Positions 51,136 through 63,910 of a stretch of 64,000 nt of DNA are shown one piece after another (within the stretch, counting starts at the first letter, position 1; each line of letters opens with the position of its first letter). A model generated the notes under the pieces. It was not told the DNA's origin. It made no database searches and worked only from the letters and a program-made list of their open reading frames with translations. Made by a program: the position numbers and the translations under genes. This DNA comes from Doris montereyensis (Eukaryota; Mollusca; Gastropoda; Nudibranchia; Dorididae): contig JAXRKP010000561.1 in the NCBI GenBank assembly GCA_037039925.1, positions 53,501 through 117,500 on the forward strand, written 5' to 3'.

Positions 51136-51360
51136 CCACGAGGCTGCCGTCACAGTCATATTGATTACCCCACCTCATCCTCCCTCCCCCATCCCAGCTC
51201 ATGTGTAATTTTATTTTAAATATTGTTTTATATTTATTTCTCTCTTCCTTTCGAAGAGTGTAATGTGCCGTACGTGGTATGTAATTTCGTTTGTTCCTGG
51301 AGAACCGATTGTTTTGCTTTATTTGGGTTGTATTATCGAACCTGATGTTATATCTCTGTA

Positions 51361-51364
<4 letters not shown>

Positions 51365-51440
<76 letters not shown>
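51365..51440. repeat. (TA)n microsatellite
   Basis: About 73 bp of pure TA. Confidence 0.98.
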
Positions 51441-51442
<2 letters not shown>

Positions 51443-52249
51443 AATTTATATAATTTGTCACTATTTTTACGCATGCTGCTCTGAGTTTTTGTTTTAAATC
51501 AGTTTTTAAAAGATTTTTTGTTTTCCACACTGTGGTGTGTAAACAAAGGGAAACGCAGTTGTAGTATAATTTTAGAAAATTTTAAAAATCATAGTATACA
51601 GGTAGAAAATTTTCTCTCGTTAACTTTCTGGTCGAGTGGCTTTTTAAAAGGTCGATGATAAAAGATAGACATCATATTTTGTGTCAGAAATGTGGACGTA
51701 GGATGAATAGATGTGATTTGTATTTTAGAGAGAGAGAGAGAGAGAGAGAGTACATGATCAAGTTTAATATGTGTATTTAAATCATTTTAGAGGGATGGGA
51801 CGTTTTTTCGTTATATTTGATCAATAATACATGTACACCATGATGTTGTTCGTATTTCATTTCATTGAAACTAATAGGTTGGCTTGATTTATTAATTTTC
51901 CGTTTATGCATACAATGCCGGTCGCACCTTGGAAATGTTTCTTTGTTGGCTCTCTCTATTTGCTACATCGATCTGTTTGCTAGTATCAAATGTGCTATTA
52001 CTAAGAAGCTTTAGACCAAATGTTATAACATCAATTTGCTCGCTTTGTGTAGAGAATGTTGAAGTCAGCACATATCCATTGTGTAAAAATTGTGATCTAG
52101 TTGTGTATAGCGAAACAATACTATTAAATATTATTGACTAATTTAAGCAAGGCATCTTATCGTCAGGTCATTTATTTTGATGATAGACGTGTATTAAATG
52201 TAAAATAAAGAAGAACAACTATTATTGCTGTCGGTTGCAGTCTTGGGGG
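51441..52249. other. Unassigned stretch with a short (AG)n tract
   Basis: AG repeat at 51729-51751. The frame 51929-52141 (+) (LFATSICLLVSNVLLLRSF) is hydrophobic but unrecognised. Confidence 0.45.
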
Positions 52250-52676
52250 GGGGGGGTCGGGATTCAGAGGCAAGATATTGACCTCTCAATCCAAAGGTAG
52301 TGGGTTCGAGCCCCACCAACTGTTGAAATCGTTTCTCGAATTTTTTTCGAGTAAAATCTAGAAGTAAGATATTGACCTCTCATTCTCAACCCAAAGGTAG
52401 TGGGTTCGAGCCCCGCTAACGGTTGAAAGTGTTTTTTTCTTTCAGAGTAAAATCTACCCACCCACCCCCTGGCCCTAGGCAGGTGGATCGATACTTAATC
52501 CCATCGGAGACGGACGATAACAAGGATGAACCATGTGCAGATCACAACACACTGTGCACGTTAAAGATCCATCGGATGTTTACACGGCATCCTGTGTTAC
52601 ACAATTTAAAATATCCTACCAAAAACCTCGAGATCAACCTAGTTGTGGATGTGGATAAATCAAACTCAAATCAAGC
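52250..52676 (+). mobile_element. SINE family 1 copy with duplicated head
   Basis: Two successive heads: AGAGGCAAGATATTGACCTC with GTGGGTTCGAGCCCCAC (52265-52320), then AGAAGTAAGATATTGACCTC with GTGGGTTCGAGCCCCGC (52360-52415). A single body (GGCAGGTGGATCGATACTTA, CCCATCGGAGACGGACGATA, GTTAAAGATCCATCGG) and tail GTGGATAAATCAAACTCAAA follow. Confidence 0.85.
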
Positions 52677-53045
52677 ACTGTCCGGATTCAAAGTGTGCCA
52701 GCAGATCAGAGGAGAAAATACGAGTTGTATGTAATACGGTTATTTTTAGGACGTACTTTCATGTTGTTGTTTTTTTTTAGTTTGTTTTTAGTGCCGTTGT
52801 ATTGAAACCTGAAACTAGACTGTTCACATAAATTTAAACTTGAAACTGAAATATGGTAAATATAATTATAGGAATGAAATGAAAACCATGGACGAATAGA
52901 CATTTATCAAGCTGTAATTGAAATTTCTGGAAATCGAACCAGGATCACTCAAGTTGTAGTATCACTGTTTTACTTTTAAGGTCGTTACCGCTTGAAACGT
53001 CTAGTTATCATTTCTGTGTGAAGTAGTTTTGAAATTCTTGGCTTT

Positions 53046-53330
53046 GATTTCATTTGATTTTACCCAAATCCACTTTCAATGTGATCTCAGGGTGTTTGGT
53101 AGGATTTAATTTTTGCCCGGACTGCTGTGTAAGCAGCCAAGAGATCTTTAGCGTGCACAGACTGTGACAGAGTGTTGTGACGTGCACACGAGACCGCCTA
53201 TATATCGTCCATCTCCGATGGGACCAGGTGTCTTCCACCTATCTGGACCGGGGGTGGGGGGCTTGAACCCACGACGACTTGTTGGTTGAGAGGCTAACAC
53301 CTTGCCTCTGGACCACCGTGTCCCCGAAAC
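53046..53330 (-). mobile_element. SINE family 1 copy
   Basis: Antisense: GATTTTACCCAAATCCAC, TGTGATCTCAGGGTGTTTGG, CCATCTCCGATGGGACC, GGCTTGAACCCACGACG, GCTAACACCTTGCCTCTGG. Confidence 0.87.
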
Positions 53331-53567
53331 TTGTGGCAAATTACGTCATTAAAACCGTTTTACTATAACTTCTGGTTTTTTGCCCGTTGTTGAATATTCG
53401 TCACCTGTAGAAGAAGGTGAATGTTTGAATTAAAAAAAAAAAATCTTCATCGAGATATATTGAAATAATTTAAACCTGTTTCCTCCCCACCCCCTCCCCA
53501 GCGCCATGAATTCTTTTACTACCTTTCTGTGAAATGCGTTTGGCCGTCCTTCTGGTTGTCTTGAAAG

Positions 53568-53635
53568 TCTTTTTTCTTCTTCATCTTCCTCTTTTTCTTC
53601 TTCATCTTCTTCTTCTTCTTCTTCTTCTTCTTCTT

Positions 53636-53670
<35 letters not shown>

Positions 53671-53690
53671 TTCTTCTTCTTGAGAGGTCA
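53568..53690. repeat. (TTC)n microsatellite
   Basis: TTC/CTT trinucleotides with single interruptions. Confidence 0.96.
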
Positions 53691-54794
53691 TAGCACGAAG
53701 TTGTCTGGCAGACTGACAACTAGCTAGCAGATATCTAATGCCTTGAACTAACATGGCGCCGACGAGTGCATCAGACCATCGACTTTGTTGTTTCAGTCGC
53801 CCCTTTGGGCAAGTAAAGCCGCTCTATTCGAATTCTGGATTATACCACGACAGGAACCACATTAGAAGAACATTCGCTGGAAGGTTGGTTGTGAGTTGGT
53901 CTCACTTCTGTCTTCGTGTTCCAAACCGCTGTATCATTATTGGGGTTTTCTCTCCGATTCATAATTGGTAAGGAAAAGTTGATGGTTCTGGCGGCAGGTC
54001 AAGTGGAATGCCACAATAAATGAGCATGAAAGGCATACACCGTACACGCTCAGTCCATTTGGCTGTGAGCAGTGGCATTGTTTCCACATATTTCTATACC
54101 TAACTTTTAGAAACATTGTAGTTTTCTAAATGTTGGCTGGCAACTCATGGTTGTTAAAACAGTATATATAAACTGTATAACGATTGCATACAAACTGAAG
54201 GTTTTGCTAAGCCAATCAAATGAGATTTATTGGATGCCAACAAATGGGGATATAAGTACACTGTGCAATGAATGCGGGAAGGACTTGAGAGCTTAAAACT
54301 TGGAAAATAGAACAACTTACTAATTACTACATATTACTCTACGTTACATAAATCCGAAGGACGCATGGGCAGCATTATTGAGTGACAGACTTGCTCATGA
54401 TATATTTACTGGACAGACAGACCTGTGGCAACTTTAAACATGTAGAATGGGAAGTATAGGCGTTAATAAATGCACACAGCGTAACACACACACACACAAA
54501 CACACGCTTAACAAATAGCGATCAGGAGATAGATAGCTGACCGTAATGATTTGCTCTTTTTTATGTGTTGATCATTTTAGGTCTGAAAGTATACGATGCA
54601 GACATACTATTATTAATTGCTCCCATATTCCGGTGTTATTCCGTCCTCAATTTTCAAGTGTGCTGAAATTGCATGAGAGGTATAATAATATGTTGTTGGT
54701 ACGTGGATCCTAAATCTTCCCTTTATTGGCGGATTAGTTTCTCTTCCGCAATGCTCGGCCACATTTCATTTACAGAGAGAGAGACAGACAGACA
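53691..54794. other. Unassigned stretch
   Basis: An open frame at 53753-53971 (MAPTSASDHRLCCFSRPF) has an ATG in fair context (AACATGG) but no recognised motif. A short AC tract lies at 54485-54502. Confidence 0.4.
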
Positions 54795-55075
54795 GATTTG
54801 ATTTTACCCACTTCTGTAACTAAAGTGATCTCGGGGTTTTTTGGTTGGGTTTTTAAAATTTTGCTCGGTCTGCCATGAAAACAGCCAAAGGATCTCTCTC
54901 TCTAACGTGCACAGAGGGTTGTGATCTGCTCATGGGACCTCCCTTTATCGTCCGTCTCCGATGGGATTAGGTGTCAATTCTCGAAAAATAGTTAATTTTG
55001 CATCTGTCGGGGACAACCCACGATCTTTTGGTTGAGGGGCCGACACCTTGCCTCTGGACTACTGCCCCCCCCTAC
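54795..55075 (-). mobile_element. SINE family 1 copy
   Basis: Antisense: GATTTTACCCACTTCTGTAA, GTGATCTCGGGGTTTTTTGG, GTCCGTCTCCGATGGGAT, GACACCTTGCCTCTGGACTA. Confidence 0.87.
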
Positions 55076-55146
55076 GGACTACTGCCCCCCTACTCTACGG
55101 ACTACGGACTACTGCCCCCTACTCTACGGACTACTGCCCCCTACTC

Positions 55147-55226
<80 letters not shown>
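55056..55226. repeat. GGACTACTGCCCCC minisatellite passing into (AG)n
   Basis: Four or five irregular ~22-27-bp units of CTACTGCCCCCTACTCTACG (55056-55150), the first overlapping the end of the SINE, followed by pure AG to 55226. Confidence 0.85.
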
Positions 55227-55231
<5 letters not shown>

Positions 55232-55874
55232 CATGGTCTCGTATAATATGTGTGTTTAAATCACTTAAGAGTATTGGGGTATTTTTCTTTGTATTTTATC
55301 CGTAATACATCTACCTTTGATTTGTTTAAAATAGATTCATCGCATTCTCTAATCAATGTGTATTATTTCTTTTTGTTCTTCTAAATGGGTTTAAACTTAT
55401 CGCGTGTACTAGTGACCGTAAGGCGAACGGAATGCCGATTGGACTAGTACGGGAGACAATTAAAAAAAACCAAAACGTAAATACGTCACAAACATGAAGC
55501 CACTTGACTCGCATCCGCCACGCACGATGGCCTCAGAGGCATGAGTCAAGTCCTGGTTTTCTTATCGAAAACGACAAGTCAAGAAAGGGTCAAAAGGACT
55601 AACCAGTTTCGCCTGCATGAGTGGTTGTCCAAAGTAAAGACATTAAGTAGAGTGCAAATGTGTTTTGAGCCGATTGTTGAAGTGGGTGAGTGGATATGTC
55701 GTTCTCTTCTACTACGGTAACCCCGCATGCCTGCCTGTCTTTCTGTCTGCTTTCCTTCCATCGCATTCAAGCTTACAGACGACTTTTGGGCAGTTGGCGG
55801 GTCCTTCTGGAAGGTTTTACTTCTTCCCTTTCATTCTTTCACTTTCCTTAGTTGTGTCTCTTAATTGACCGTGC
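55227..55874. other. Unassigned stretch
   Basis: No gene recognised. Confidence 0.45.
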
Positions 55875-56000
55875 GGGTGGTTCGCGGATGCTGCTGGTTG
55901 ATCCTGCTTTTTTACTTTTACTCTTTGGCTTATCTTTTATCTTGCTGTTTCCCCTTAATTCACCTTGAAATCACCACGATGGTGGATGGGGAAAATTCCA
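55875..56000 (+). repeat. Dispersed ~140-bp repeat family copy
   Basis: TGCTGCTGGTTGATCCTG, TCTTTTATCTTGCTGTTTCC, CCTTGAAATCACCACGATGG, GAGCAAACAAAC. A second partial copy of its 3' half follows to about 56070. Confidence 0.7.
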
Positions 56001-56070
56001 ATTGAGCAAACAAACTTAATTCACCCTGATATCAATATATGGGTAGACGGGGTAAATTTGCAATGACACA

Positions 56071-57414
56071 TGACAAATTGTTGATTTTTCCCATTCTAAA
56101 TTGAAATCTGCTTTGTTTGTTGGAAGTTAACGTGGTCTACACTGCAAACGATCACTGGCAAGAGATATCCTTTGCCCGGATTCTTCCACAATAGCATGTA
56201 GTATACGTTAATGTCAACAGGGCAAATGGTCAAATCTTTTGGTTTAGAGCCACGCCCTTGTCACACCTATTGGTCAAATTTGAGTTGTTAAAACTAGTTC
56301 ATAATAGAATAATATGTTAATATCACTAGAAATGTTGCCAGTCTCCATTGCCCAACGTTAGAGGTCATCTATGGATTTTCTTAACGATGATTTAATCACA
56401 CGTCTACCCATGGGTTCTAGTCTAAATTCTATTTAACACGAATAAAGATTTTTTTTTCAAACTTGTCCGTTCCCAGTTTTGATTTTCTACCTCGTTGCGA
56501 GAAATAGAGGAACATTTTCTTTAGTTGACGTTTCAAGTCTAATCAACAAATGCTATTTATAATGCAGTCTAAACAATTTCCATACTACTATATAGTTTAT
56601 TATGCCCATGGCCACCTTTGATACATGTACTTCCTGTACCTGTTCTAATAATAGCTGGTGAAATTGATGGAGGCCTGGTTTAAACGCATATTATCGTGAT
56701 TACATAGTCACACTTATTTCCATTATAGGATGATCATCTGCATGTCACTTAGTTCGGCTAATAAGAGGTACAGATGGATTACTATGTATCAGATGTCGAG
56801 CCTGACTTTCGAGGTGGCCAACACGAGCTTGCATGTCGTAAAGATTATGAAAGTTATCTAACCAGGGGTAAACAACTCAAGGCCCCGTGTTCTTCAATAT
56901 TTCTAGTTTCAAGTCGCCTTCGTGCCACTGTCGTTTTCGTATAATGCATAAAATGAAATCAGGACACCTTAAATTTATTTGCTTTCCAACATAACTTGCG
57001 TAGAGACAATGCTTCCTTTCTCTTCAATGAGTCTATAGGGTAAGAAATTTAAAGTGATTACGGTTGCCTTAGTTAAAAAAAACTACTGGACTTGCGTCAT
57101 TTAATCGTCTCTATTTAAATCTTGATTCTACTCCAGATGGATTTTCTAATACAGTTAAGGGCGAAGCCTGAGGGGTTTAGGCAACTGCTAATGTCTGTTT
57201 GCTTAATGTTCAGGGTGATGGTTTTGTAAACGTTTAAAAGCGTACATCAAGAGTTCACTTCTCTGAGCTGCTTGAAATTGATGGTGTTCTCTAAACCAAA
57301 CGGAGTCAACCTTTGCTTTGTAATTGGTTTGCTCGTTTCTATCTTTTACTTGTGGCCGTTCTCCACTTTGCTATTCTTTGTGGGTTAAGAGTGGTGCATG
57401 CGATTGCAATCGTT
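56071..57414. other. Unassigned stretch
   Basis: No gene, tandem repeat or recognised element. Confidence 0.5.
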
Positions 57415-57545
57415 GCTGGCGACTGGTGTGCGATTGGTGGAGCTACTGGTAGGACCTACTTTTTTTATCTTGCCGTTTCCTCTTAAGACACATTGAAATT
57501 ACTGCATATTTATGGTGGACGGGGCAACTTTCACTCAAACAAACA
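57415..57545 (+). repeat. Dispersed ~140-bp repeat family copy
   Basis: GGAGCTACTGGTAGGACCTA, TATCTTGCCGTTTCCTCTTA, TATGGTGGACGGGGCAACTT, CTCAAACAAACAAGC. Confidence 0.75.
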
Positions 57546-57639
57546 AGCTGACGAGTGTCACTAGTATACATGTCTTAAGTGATGGAATTGCTGCTGCATG
57601 TCTTACTATTTAATTGTATCGTAGTCGTAGTGAAGCTTT

Positions 57640-57895
57640 CTTTCTTTCTTTCTTTATCAGTTCCCATTCTACCTTCTGGTGTATGTGTTTAGATACCCGA
57701 AATTATCTTTCTCCAGGCTACCCTATCCTGATATTTTCTATTTCCTTCTTTCTTTTTGCATTAATGTTTCTTTTAGATCTTCGCCCTATTTTCTTCGAGG
57801 TCTACATTTTGGTCCTTTATCTTGGGTTTTAGCATTGTATACTGATCTAGCTCTAATTCTCTTCTCATTCATTTTGTTCACATGTAGTGAAGCAG
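57640..57895 (-). mobile_element. RTE-like LINE 3' fragment
   Basis: Its complement carries the C-terminal coding end and tail of copies A-C: TGAACAAAATGAATGAGAAG, GTAGACCTCGAAGAAAATAG, GCCTGGAGAAAGATAATTTC, AACTGATAAAGAAAGAAAG. 5'-truncated insertion in the opposite orientation to the three large copies. Confidence 0.85.
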
Positions 57896-58459
57896 TGAGT
57901 GATAATATGTGGCGCCTTCTATTCTACCGTACAAATTAGCATGCTTGTTATTTGTAAATAGATCTATGTAGTTGTGCGTTCCACAGCTGGCAATATACTA
58001 TGGATGCTTCACTACTCTCAGCTCTTTTGCGCACACCTTCCCCGTTGCCGCCATTTGAAACATCGCTGTTGCCACCCTTATCTCAAAAACGCTTTTGCTA
58101 TTCTTTACCATCTGTCATCCCTGTTGCCTTTTCACTTGACCATTCTGTTTCACGGATAGCCAATACCTGGGCTCCTCTCTCTTTTCCCGATTTTCGCCCC
58201 GCCTCGGGTTTTGTTTTTTGTTCTTGTTATTGTTTTTTGAGAAAGCGTTCCTTGCATATTCTGACACGTGTTGATTTTGTTTCACGTGGTGTAGTGTGTG
58301 TGTGTGTGTGTGTGTCTTCATGTTGAAATGGGGGTGTTAGGAAGGGTTTCTGATGGGCCCAACGTATAATCTCACCTCTTCACACATCGTCTTGCTGGTT
58401 CCTTCTAAGTCAACGTGGACATTCAAACTTCTATTCAAACACGTTGAAATACCTTTTCT
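57896..58459. other. Unassigned stretch
   Basis: Short (GT)n at 58293-58316. The 58000-58326 frame has no motif. No gene recognised. Confidence 0.4.
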
Positions 58460-59105
58460 TTTCGTGGGTGGTTGGCGGGGGCTGCTGATAAGTCCCACTT
58501 TTTTCGCTCATCTTTCATTTTGCACTTTCTCTCCAATTCACCCCCTCAAATCATTGCATATCACGGACAAGGAAAATTTCAATGAAACAACAGATCGTTG
58601 GCGGTGGGCAGGCACTTTCAGAATGTCCTACTTCTTTCTTTTCCCTCACTCAGCGGGCGGTTGGCGGGCGCTATTGGTAGGTCCTACTTCTTTCCTTTCC
58701 TTTTTCTTTCATCTTGCTGTCACATCTAGCTCATCCTGAGATCACCACAATGGTGGACATGGTAAATTTCGAAGAAACAAAAAAAAATCCTCGTTCATCT
58801 TGCTTTTCAATTCCTGTTTTATTTTTTCTTAATTAAGTTAAACGAACAAACCTTTAGTTTTTAAGCTGTCATCGTCTGCCACTTCCCAAAATTGGGTACA
58901 GCCGTGTGCTATAACGGTTACGCCCCCCCTTCTCCCACCTCAACTTCACCTTGAACCAACTCATTATTATGCGGACGGTTGGCGGTTTCTACTGGTAGGT
59001 CCTACTTCTTTTCTTCCGCTCTTTCACATGTCTTTCATATTGCTGTTTCCTATCAATTCACCTTGAGATTGCTGCACATTGTTGACGGTGTCAACGAAAC
59101 AAACC
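58460..59105 (+). repeat. Three copies of the ~140-bp repeat in a loose cluster
   Basis: Copies at 58460-58600, 58655-58780 and 58970-59105. Each has GGTTGGCGGG or GGTTGGCGGT, a CTGGTAGGTCCTACTTCTTT-like block, a pyrimidine run, CATCTTGCTGTC-like, then TGAGATCACC-like and GAAACAAAC. A fourth partial head is near 58605-58640. Confidence 0.75.
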
Positions 59106-60289
59106 CATTCCCGCCATACGTATAGCTGCCAAAGAGTACATAAAAGGCGTATTTTTAGTACATGTTTTTTTTCTTTTTTTTCGGCTTTGATAGCGTAAAT
59201 CTGTTCTTCCCTTGAAAGTGCGTATTATAAGGGTTAACTGTATTTTTAAAAAAAACCAAGAAACCGCAAGTTAACGGCAGAGACTCCAGAGAGATTACGT
59301 AAAAGTCTTGAGATGCCATTCTCAATGTGCCCAGAGCCTCCATTCCGTGGTGAGATATGTTGCGCACAATAAATGGTCACCACTTTGTTATTATTGTGAT
59401 TCTGAATTCGCAAGAAAGGCCAACGCTTGGGGGACTTTTTGTTGTTTTAATTCAAGTTACATGATCGTTTTCCCGGAATATTGCGGGCCGTCGTGCAAGT
59501 TAGAATATGAGTTCGCGCGGGCAGAGTCTGTTTTTTCAAACTGAAAAGGTTGACAGCTAGGCAGACGGCTTTGGTTGTAATACGTTGGCTTCCCAGCGTC
59601 TGTCTGCCATGTCTCAAACCAGTTTGTTTTGTTCAATTTGATTCATTTATACCAGTTGGATGAGTTCTTAACAGCCTTGTGCTTTTTGCAATTCAGCACT
59701 TGTTTGAGCGTCCACAATATGTGCTGCTCTTGTTTTCAAGTAATTCCTGTTTTAGAGGTACATGTACAGGCCCCATAATACATGAGTGAATTTGAGCCAA
59801 AAGTGACCTATTGTGTGCATGCAGCTTTTCTTAATTTCATAACTTGTTACCCGCTTGTCGCGTCGTTATAAGGGATCCACGTCGATGTGGTTGTAATCCG
59901 TTATGACACGATTTCAGGGATGGCTGGACAGCCATGACCCCCGTGTCTCAATCGGCTTTTCATGCTGCCCGCCATTGCCGACCCGCACTGGTCCATGAGC
60001 GGCACGCAGCCTCAAGAAGAAGAATGTGAAAAAGGTGGGCAGCTTGACTGCACAAGGCTTAGCACGCACTGCTTGGATCCTGTCCAAAATCACCAGATGC
60101 CCCCACCCCCACCCCCCTCCCCCGTCATCCTATTGATTATCGAATTCCACAACAGGCTGTTTTTTGAACCGTTTACCCCTGAAGCAGATGCGTGTTCCTG
60201 ATATCTTCTATTTCATTCATTGAGCTTTTGTTTCTCCAAAGTCATTTTAGTCCTCTAGACTTATTAATACTGTGTTCTTCTTAGCACTG
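59106..60289. other. Unassigned stretch with unrecognised frames
   Basis: Frame 59308-59544 (+) is rich in cysteine (CCFNSSYMIVFPEYCGPSCK) but matches nothing I know. Frame 59962-60201 (+) (MLPAIADPHWSMSGTQPQEE) could be a short exon ending before GAAAAAG|GTGGGC. Neither is supported further. Confidence 0.3.
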
Positions 60290-60362
60290 ATATTGCAATG
60301 CGCTGAGAGCCATCCCTTCGGGAAGGGCGTATGGCGGATTAGAAATGTTTACTTTAATGTTA
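60290..60362 (+). mobile_element. Possible SINE 3' end
   Basis: ATGCGCTGAGAGCCATCCCT then TCGGGAAGGGCGTATGGCGG and ATTAGAAATGTT, with a CCCTTCGGGAAGGG hairpin. Confidence 0.35.
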
Positions 60363-60916
60363 TCATTACAATGAAATGAGCCAAGTATTGTCAGGATAAG
60401 GTGAAATTTATTGAGAAAAAAGACCTACAGCAGCGTGGGAGTTTATTTTTAAGTTTAAGTCTAAGGCAACACCACAGGTACGTGTACAGGTTAGGAAATC
60501 GCTTGAACATTTCATCCTGGGCGTCCGGGCAATTTTATGGGTGCATTCTTTCGTCAGACAGGGAACCGCAGTTGCGTCTATTTGGTTTACACCATGTATC
60601 TCATGTCGATCAATAATCCAACGACCAGTCTGCATAATTCCTCTACGACGTCTATACCGGTGCTTCGATTGGGCAATTCGCTCCCCCCCCTTTCCAAGCC
60701 AATCGTTGCACCATTAGTCATTCATGATCCCTCACAGTAAATGGAAATCAATGAAGCAGCATTCTGTATTGTAACCATCATGCATTTATTTATACACATT
60801 GTTGGTCACTGACTACATGTTTTTGGTGATTTATCCTATATTTAACATAAATTTTCCAGTACTATACATCCTTTTCTTTTTCACATATTATAATATACTA
60901 TTTTCTTCGTCGTTGT
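60363..60916. other. Unassigned stretch
   Basis: No gene recognised. Confidence 0.4.
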
Positions 60917-61063
60917 CATCGTCTTCTTCTTCTTCTTCTTCTTCTTCTTCTTCTTCTTCTTCTTCTTCTTCTTCTTCTTCTTCTTCTTCTTCTTCTTCTT
61001 CTTCTTCTTCTTCTTCTTCTTCTTCTTCTTCTTTCTTCTTCTTCTTCTTCTTCTTCGTCTTCT
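60917..61063. repeat. (TTC)n microsatellite
   Basis: About 145 bp of nearly pure TTC, giving spurious poly-Ser, poly-Glu and poly-Lys frames. Confidence 0.98.
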
Positions 61064-62744
61064 TTTCTTTTGCTTCCACCACCTCCTCATTTTCGTTGTT
61101 GATGATGTTGTTATTGTTTCCTCCTCCTCGTCGCCTTTTCCCGTAAGCTCCTCCTTTTCTTTGTCCTCCTCACTGGCTTTCTTTTGAAAGGTAAACCACT
61201 ACGCTCCTGTTGGTGTTGCTGATTTTTTATTTTGTTATAGCCTTTAACATGCTTTTTGTGTAAATTTTGTTGGCTTTTTTCTTTAAAAGTAAAGACGATT
61301 TTTTACGCTTTTACCACCGTATCGTTATTTTTAATAGTTGACTAACTGTTTCCGGCATTCATGCTAGAAATATTGTTTTAGTACTCAGTATCGATTTCTA
61401 GATCGAAAGCACGATTGGGAAGAAAACGCGAGCTTTTCCTTCTCCGCTTTCGATGTTTCATGGTTTTATGTTACTCATGTTGTACTTTCCTCTCGTATTA
61501 TTTTATATTTTGCTGCTTCAAGGAGTGCTCCTGTTTAATGCCAGGATTAGGCATTGCGTATAATCTCCTGTCGTGAATGGAGAACCGGGCATTGTAATGT
61601 AACGCTACTCGAGATTATTTTTATGTTACAAAACGCGTACGCCCATTTCCTCGTGCATTCATGATTGACGCACTTGTGTTTTTGAAATGACGCTGTCCCG
61701 CTTGCTGCCCACAGGAATTTATGAGCTCAGATTGTTTTATGTTGTGTTAGTTTTTTTATTTAGTATTTTTGTTTAGTTTTGCCCTCTCCTTGAGTTAAGT
61801 ACATTTAGTAGATTTTTTAGTCATCATCGTCACGCCGTCACGCAATTCTGTCAATTATGCGCTTTTTTATTACTATATATACGCACTTCTACTTTCAAGT
61901 GTGTCTAGTTGCTCGAATAGTTGTGTGCCAAGGAGAAAAACAGTGAAATTTGTCTGGATACGGTGCGTTTAAAGACATACATGTGTAGATTAATAGTATT
62001 ATTGTCTTATTATTCAAAAAAAAAGTCTATAAAAGTAATTTAACAGTTTGATGAAGCCATCGCCGGCACGCTTATTGCAATCCCCCCGCACGAACCGATT
62101 TAGGTTGATAAATTGGAAAACATGGGCGTGTATAATAATACTATTAAAAAGTCGAAGCCAGATGGGATTGGTGTGTACTACGTATTATGTTTAAGGGCGG
62201 TGTGTTGTGTGTAGATCGAGGACTGCGATGCCAAGCGGCTGTTAGTGTTACGTCAACAGTGTGATCCCAAACGGCTGTTGTGTTAAATTCTTTTGGTTTT
62301 CTGCATGTAGGCTGTTTCTCACTGTGTGTGTGTGTGTGTGTGTGTGATACAAGCGATATACGTTGCGTGTGCCAAAATATAATGTATGGTTACATGTGAC
62401 TCAGCTGTCTAGTGACGACAAATACGGTCTAATGGTGGAGAGTTAGGTGACGAAAGCGTGCATCTATTTCATGACCTAGCATTTGGATATCGATTCCCTG
62501 CATAGAAACACACACGTGATGACAGTATTTGAAAAGCAAACATCTTTTTGTTTTTGTTTCCCTGAAAGGATTTGTCTACACGTCATATTTCACTGTGCAT
62601 TTTTAATAACCGGATATTCAGAAATGTTCATGGAAGGGAATACGAGATTATGCATGCTCAGTGGCGATTAGGAATCACGTTGGAATAGGTCACTATGACC
62701 CTCCGACTACGCCGCCGTGGTAGTCGTCTCTTTTCGGTAAGTTG

Positions 62745-62746
<2 letters not shown>
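61064..62746. other. Unassigned stretch
   Basis: Short (TG)n at 62321-62345. The frame 62483-62671 (+) has no motif. No gene recognised. Confidence 0.45.
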
Positions 62747-62830
<84 letters not shown>

Positions 62831-62989
62831 TGTTATCGGCATCCTCCTTCGCCTCCTCATTCTCCCCCCTCCTTTTTCTTTTTTCTTCTTAGTATTATGA
62901 TCACATATTTTATTATTTTAATTATAATAATAGTAATAATTATTATTATTATCGTTATATTATTATTGTTATTATTATCATTATTATCA

Positions 62990-63076
<87 letters not shown>
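62747..63076. repeat. Two (TTA)n microsatellites
   Basis: Pure TTA at about 62747-62829 and mixed to pure TTA at 62932-63076, separated by about 100 bp. Confidence 0.97.
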
Positions 63077-63077
<1 letters not shown>

Positions 63078-63286
63078 TAATATTAGTATTCTCAATATTA
63101 TTATTATCACTACATACGCATTTTATATTACAACGTATTCAGCTAAGAGGCCTATTTCATATTTGGTTGAGTGTATTATTTTCTATGAAAGATTAATTCC
63201 TAGGACTTAGGGAACAATTCGGAAACATAGGGGAGAACACGGGTTTTTTTTGGTTTAAAATTCTAGCTGTGGACATTGGGATCAAG

Positions 63287-63660
<374 letters not shown>

Positions 63661-63867
63661 CGCTCTTGCTCGGTCTGCCCCCCCCCGCCTCTCTCTCTCT
63701 CTCCTCTCCCTCTCAAGAAAAAGAAATAAAATAAAGCAACAAATAAACACAGCAGCAATAACACAAAACGTATTTAAAAAATACAAAACCCCTCTTTCTT
63801 CAGCCTTTGTCTTTCCTTCTGACATGACACTGTGTTGTGCCTGTATTAGTGTCGACTGAGATTCCTC

Positions 63868-63910
63868 TTTTATTGTCGGACAAAGGGTTAAGACCCGAAA
63901 CGCTACGTGT
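63868..63910 (+). other. Hammerhead-like / repeat-terminus motif, copy 2
   Basis: TTTATTGTCGGACAAAGGGT then TAAGACCCGAAACGC. GGGT and ACCC can pair to form a stem II before GAAAC, but the CTGATGA box is degraded. Related to 13724-13762. Confidence 0.3.

Noticed and set aside
52920..52990. Antisense tRNA-like segment (GAAATCGAACCAGGATC)
   Set aside because: B-box complement present but no A-box at proper spacing and no second copy.
59308..59544. Cys-rich frame as a secreted peptide or zinc protein
   Set aside because: No signal peptide, no regular cysteine spacing and no splice signals to support it.
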